Assembly: GCA_903892515.1 (NCBI GenBank)
Contig: CAITIS010000102.1
Coordinates: 1 to 64,000, forward strand
Length of the DNA: 64,000 nucleotides
Source: an uncultured Planctomycetota bacterium
GTDB lineage: Bacteria > Planctomycetota > Phycisphaerae > SM23-33
Reading direction: 5' to 3'
Under the pieces are notes generated by a model, which saw only the letters and a list, made by a program, of their open reading frames with translations, was not told the origin of the DNA and ran no database searches. The position numbers were made by a program, and so were the translations under genes. Positions within the stretch are counted from its first letter, which is position 1. The number at the start of each line of letters is the position of its first letter. This document shows, piece after piece, positions 61,939 to 64,000 of this stretch.

Positions 61939-63425
61939 CGTCTCCACAGCCGCCTGAGCCGGTCAGGCCCGACGCCACGCTTGAGCAAGCCTTCGGCCAG
62001 GTTCTCTTGGCGTGACAACAGCAGCACGCCGCCCGCAGCCTGCCAATCGCTGGGCAGTATATCATCAAGCCGCCACGGGCGCACGAAGCGAACCTCGATG
62101 CCCACGTCGCGCATCAGCGTCCGGACGATCCGCTCATGTGTGGAGTCGCAGACGAAAATCACGGGCGAGCGGCCTTCCAAGTAGGCCGTGCAGAGCAGGT
62201 GCCATGTGCGCCGCGCGAGGTACTTCTGTCGGCTCAGCCGTCGGCGGAAGGATCGGCGGCGCTGCGGATCGGACGGGGCCTGGCCTGCCATCCGCTCCCC
62301 CACGGCCAGCCGGTACAACCGCGGCAGCAGGAGCAGCTTCGTGGATCGCCGCAATAATGGCGCTGTACGCGGCGAATCGATGGATCCGGCCGGCAACCCC
62401 GGTTTGCCTGGCAGTCCCGGTGCGCTTGGCAGTCCGGGCTTGCCAGGCACGATGCGTCTGACCCGCTGGGCTGCCCGCAGCGCTTCGATGTTCCAACCGG
62501 CCACGCGAAGCGGGTCGATCAAGGCGGCGCAAATCCCGTCGGTGTCAGAAGAGTCCAGCTCACCCCGCCGCAAAAGTTCGATAGCCCGGTTTTCGACCAT
62601 TGGCCTGACCCTGCCGGTGCGCCTGGCCTCCAGCGCCAATAGCGACATGTGCCTGCCGTCGTCGGGGCCGGCGAAGTTCTCCGCGCCTGCCTGCCCGGGG
62701 TGCCACACGTGATACAGGAACTCGCTCTCGTGCCACCGCTCCGTCTTGCCGTCGTTGGCGAGCCGAAACGTCAGCTCGTACGGCCCGCAGATATGCCCGA
62801 TGTAGTCGTCGTGCTCATCCGCCCCGCCGATGGCCAGCAGATCCTGCCGCCTTGCCGACAAGCACGCCCCATAATTCAGGCTGTGAATGGGATCGCGCTT
62901 GTCGAGCAAGCCTTGGGTGGTCGAGCCGGCCCAGTTGATCGCCCCTTCGCCGGTGACCTCGTCGAAGTCAGGATAGTTGAAGGGATAGAAGCGCCGGCTG
63001 TTGTTGCGGACCTCGTCGTGATGCAGCGCCAGCCGGTCGTTCGCGGCAAAGGCGTCGATGATCGAGCGGACGAAACTGGGCTTGAAGAAGGCGTCGCTGT
63101 CCATGATCGTGACGATCTGGCCACGGGCCAGCGCGACGCCCACGTTGTACATGAGGTGCTTGTGGTAATAGACCTCCGGCGGCATCTCCAGCACGACGTG
63201 GGCGTCCACCTGCGGCCCCCGGCCGGGGCGCCTCTGCGAGCCGTCCAGCAGTTCCTTGGCCCGCCGCGACCAATACTCCACCCAGATGACCTCGTACTGC
63301 TCGCGCGGCACGTCCTGGCGGTCGAAATAATCCAGTATGTGGAAGCTGTCCCGGCAGGACCAGTCCAACAAAAGGAAACTGACCTGGGGCTGCGAACTCA
63401 GTGGCCGACGAAACACAATCTGCAT
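61935..63425 (-). CDS. Glycosyltransferase-like protein with a short collagen-like insert
   Basis: 496 residues. The N-terminal domain (about 10-300) is GT-A-like: SFLLLDWSCRDSFHILDYF, HKHLMYNVGVALARGQIVTI then MDSDAFFKP, where DSD is the metal-binding motif, and later GGADEHDDYIGHICGPYELT. Residues about 333-352 form a Gly-X-Y tract (GKPGLPSAPGLPGKPGLPAG). A basic region and an alpha/beta C-terminal domain (SPVIFVCDSTHERIVRTLMR) follow, possibly a second nucleotide-binding domain. First gene of the minus-strand sugar operon. Acceptor and donor unknown. Confidence 0.75.
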   Translation of the reverse strand: MQIVFRRPLSSQPQVSFLLLDWSCRDSFHILDYFDRQDVPREQYEVIWVEYWSRRAKELLDGSQRRPGRGPQVDAHVVLEMPPEVYYHKHLMYNVGVALARGQIVTIMDSDAFFKPSFVRSIIDAFAANDRLALHHDEVRNNSRRFYPFNYPDFDEVTGEGAINWAGSTTQGLLDKRDPIHSLNYGACLSARRQDLLAIGGADEHDDYIGHICGPYELTFRLANDGKTERWHESEFLYHVWHPGQAGAENFAGPDDGRHMSLLALEARRTGRVRPMVENRAIELLRRGELDSSDTDGICAALIDPLRVAGWNIEALRAAQRVRRIVPGKPGLPSAPGLPGKPGLPAGSIDSPRTAPLLRRSTKLLLLPRLYRLAVGERMAGQAPSDPQRRRSFRRRLSRQKYLARRTWHLLCTAYLEGRSPVIFVCDSTHERIVRTLMRDVGIEVRFVRPWRLDDILPSDWQAAGGVLLLSRQENLAEGLLKRGVGPDRLRRLWRR

Positions 63426-63491
63426 AAATGCAATCTAGGGATTTTGGGCCGGGAAACAAGCACGCACCGGAAGAAGGCCGAAGGAAAGGTT

Positions 63492-63662
63492 GGAGGTTGG
63501 AGGTCGGAGGCCGGAGGTCGGAGGCCGGAGGTCGGAGGCCGGAGGTCGAATGGGTGCCATAGGTTGAGCCGCGTCGTTTGCGGCTCTACCTATGCCAGAC
63601 CGAACCGCAAGGCAGCAGGTTTCCCGAGTCTTCCCGACTCCCGACTCCCGACTCCCGTCTTT
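63492..63662. repeat. Heptad array, REP1 copy and second heptad array
   Basis: 63492-63547: eight seven-base units, alternating GGAGGTC and GGAGGCC. 63552-63595: a full REP1 (GGGTGCCATAGGTTGAGCCG...CTACCTATGC). 63621-63662: units TTCCCGA, GTCTTCC, CGACTCC three times, CGTCTTT, ending at the stop codon of the next gene. No gene in this 236-base gap. Confidence 0.92.
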
Positions 63663-64000
63663 CACCACGCATCCGTGCGGAACGGTTCAGCCGGCAGAGC
63701 GGCACCATTGACCAGGTTGCACTGCGGCGCAGCCGACCAGGCGTACCGCACCGCCACGGGCGCCGGCACGTCAGGACTGCTCAGCACCACACCCTGACCG
63801 TCGATCCGCGCCATGGCAGACACGAACCGCCGATCCTCGCCCGCCAGCGCGAAGGCCAGCGGCTTCTTGCCGTCGCGCGTGGCCAAGCCCTTGGCGTGAT
63901 CCAGCGCGACTCGCACTTTGCCCTTGGCCACCACAAAGCTCGCAAACACCGGCCCGCGCCACTCGATGGGTTTGCCATACGTCTTGGCCAGCGCCTGCAC
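63662..64000 (-). CDS. Sialate O-acetylesterase-like protein, C-terminal part (runs off the window)
   Basis: The last 112 residues of a longer protein; the 5' part lies beyond the window. The segments VRVALDHAKGLATRDGKKPL, FALAGEDRRFVSAMARIDGQ and LSSPDVPAPVAVRYAWSAAP, and the ending LVNGAALPAEPFRTD, match the C-terminal region of planctomycete sialate O-acetylesterase (SASA/SGNH-type) proteins, usually secreted esterases acting on acetylated glycans. The catalytic part is not visible, so activity cannot be judged. Confidence 0.85.
   Translation of the reverse strand: MQALAKTYGKPIEWRGPVFASFVVAKGKVRVALDHAKGLATRDGKKPLAFALAGEDRRFVSAMARIDGQGVVLSSPDVPAPVAVRYAWSAAPQCNLVNGAALPAEPFRTDAW

Noticed and set aside
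63492-63547. CRISPR or spacer-like array at GGAGGTC/GGAGGCC
   Set aside because: Pure head-to-tail heptamers without spacers.

Overview
The window looks like chromosomal DNA of a GC-rich member of the Planctomycetota, most likely Phycisphaerae. Supporting this are two secreted proteins that begin with the planctomycete LEPR-XLL-type motif and end in dockerin-like EF-hand pairs, an exosortase/EpsI exopolysaccharide locus, a TIGR03790-type protein, a ThiD2-ThiE fusion, system II cytochrome c assembly genes, and intergenic DNA crowded with palindromic repeats. The taxon is inferred from family content, not from a marker gene.

Layout. 1-5.8 kb: the end of a genomic island abutting tRNA-Thr(UGU), with an excisionase-like HTH protein, a tyrosine integrase, and a lower-GC pair made of a large N6-adenine methylase and a small PD-(D/E)XK-like protein. 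6-18.3 kb: a minus-strand exopolysaccharide operon (outer-membrane export lipoprotein, exosortase, EpsI, giant TPR protein, BY-kinase), preceded by a lipoprotein gene carrying a palindromic insertion. 18.4-35.7 kb: mostly plus-strand metabolic and secreted genes (pterin dehydratase, M14 peptidase, GH36, FG-GAP and BNR/dockerin proteins, glyA, thiE, GH94-like), with yggU and leuD on the minus strand. 35.9-39.1 kb: ResB/CcsA. 40-46 kb: OmpA-like lipoprotein, an HTH-plus-membrane protein, and a large secreted protein. 46.4-51.3 kb: membrane proteins, a TIGR03790 protein and a GHMP kinase. 51.3-52.3 kb: a RAYT transposase flanked by its candidate REP palindromes. 52.3-55.3 kb: a PPOX-like protein, an isochorismatase-family hydrolase and dnaB. 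55.5-63.4 kb: a minus-strand operon for an unusual GDP-activated sugar (heptose kinase, guanylyltransferase, GT2, Fcl-like reductase lacking the catalytic Tyr, lysine-less DegT protein, radical SAM, glycosyltransferase). The window ends inside a sialate O-acetylesterase-like gene.

The most unusual feature is the intergenic DNA. At least seven palindrome families with different stems share a foot of the form GTGSCA (S = G or C) or close to it. One family brackets a RAYT gene. Several families form 50-185 bp elements with inverted ends, one of them inside a coding sequence and one splitting the sugar operon. Beside them lie many unrelated tandem arrays that all use a 7-bp unit. One array pair forms a perfect 29-bp inverted repeat between glyA and thiE, and another pair brackets the isochorismatase-family gene.

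All coordinates and motifs were read by eye. No alignments or database searches were run. Family names rest on recognised motifs.
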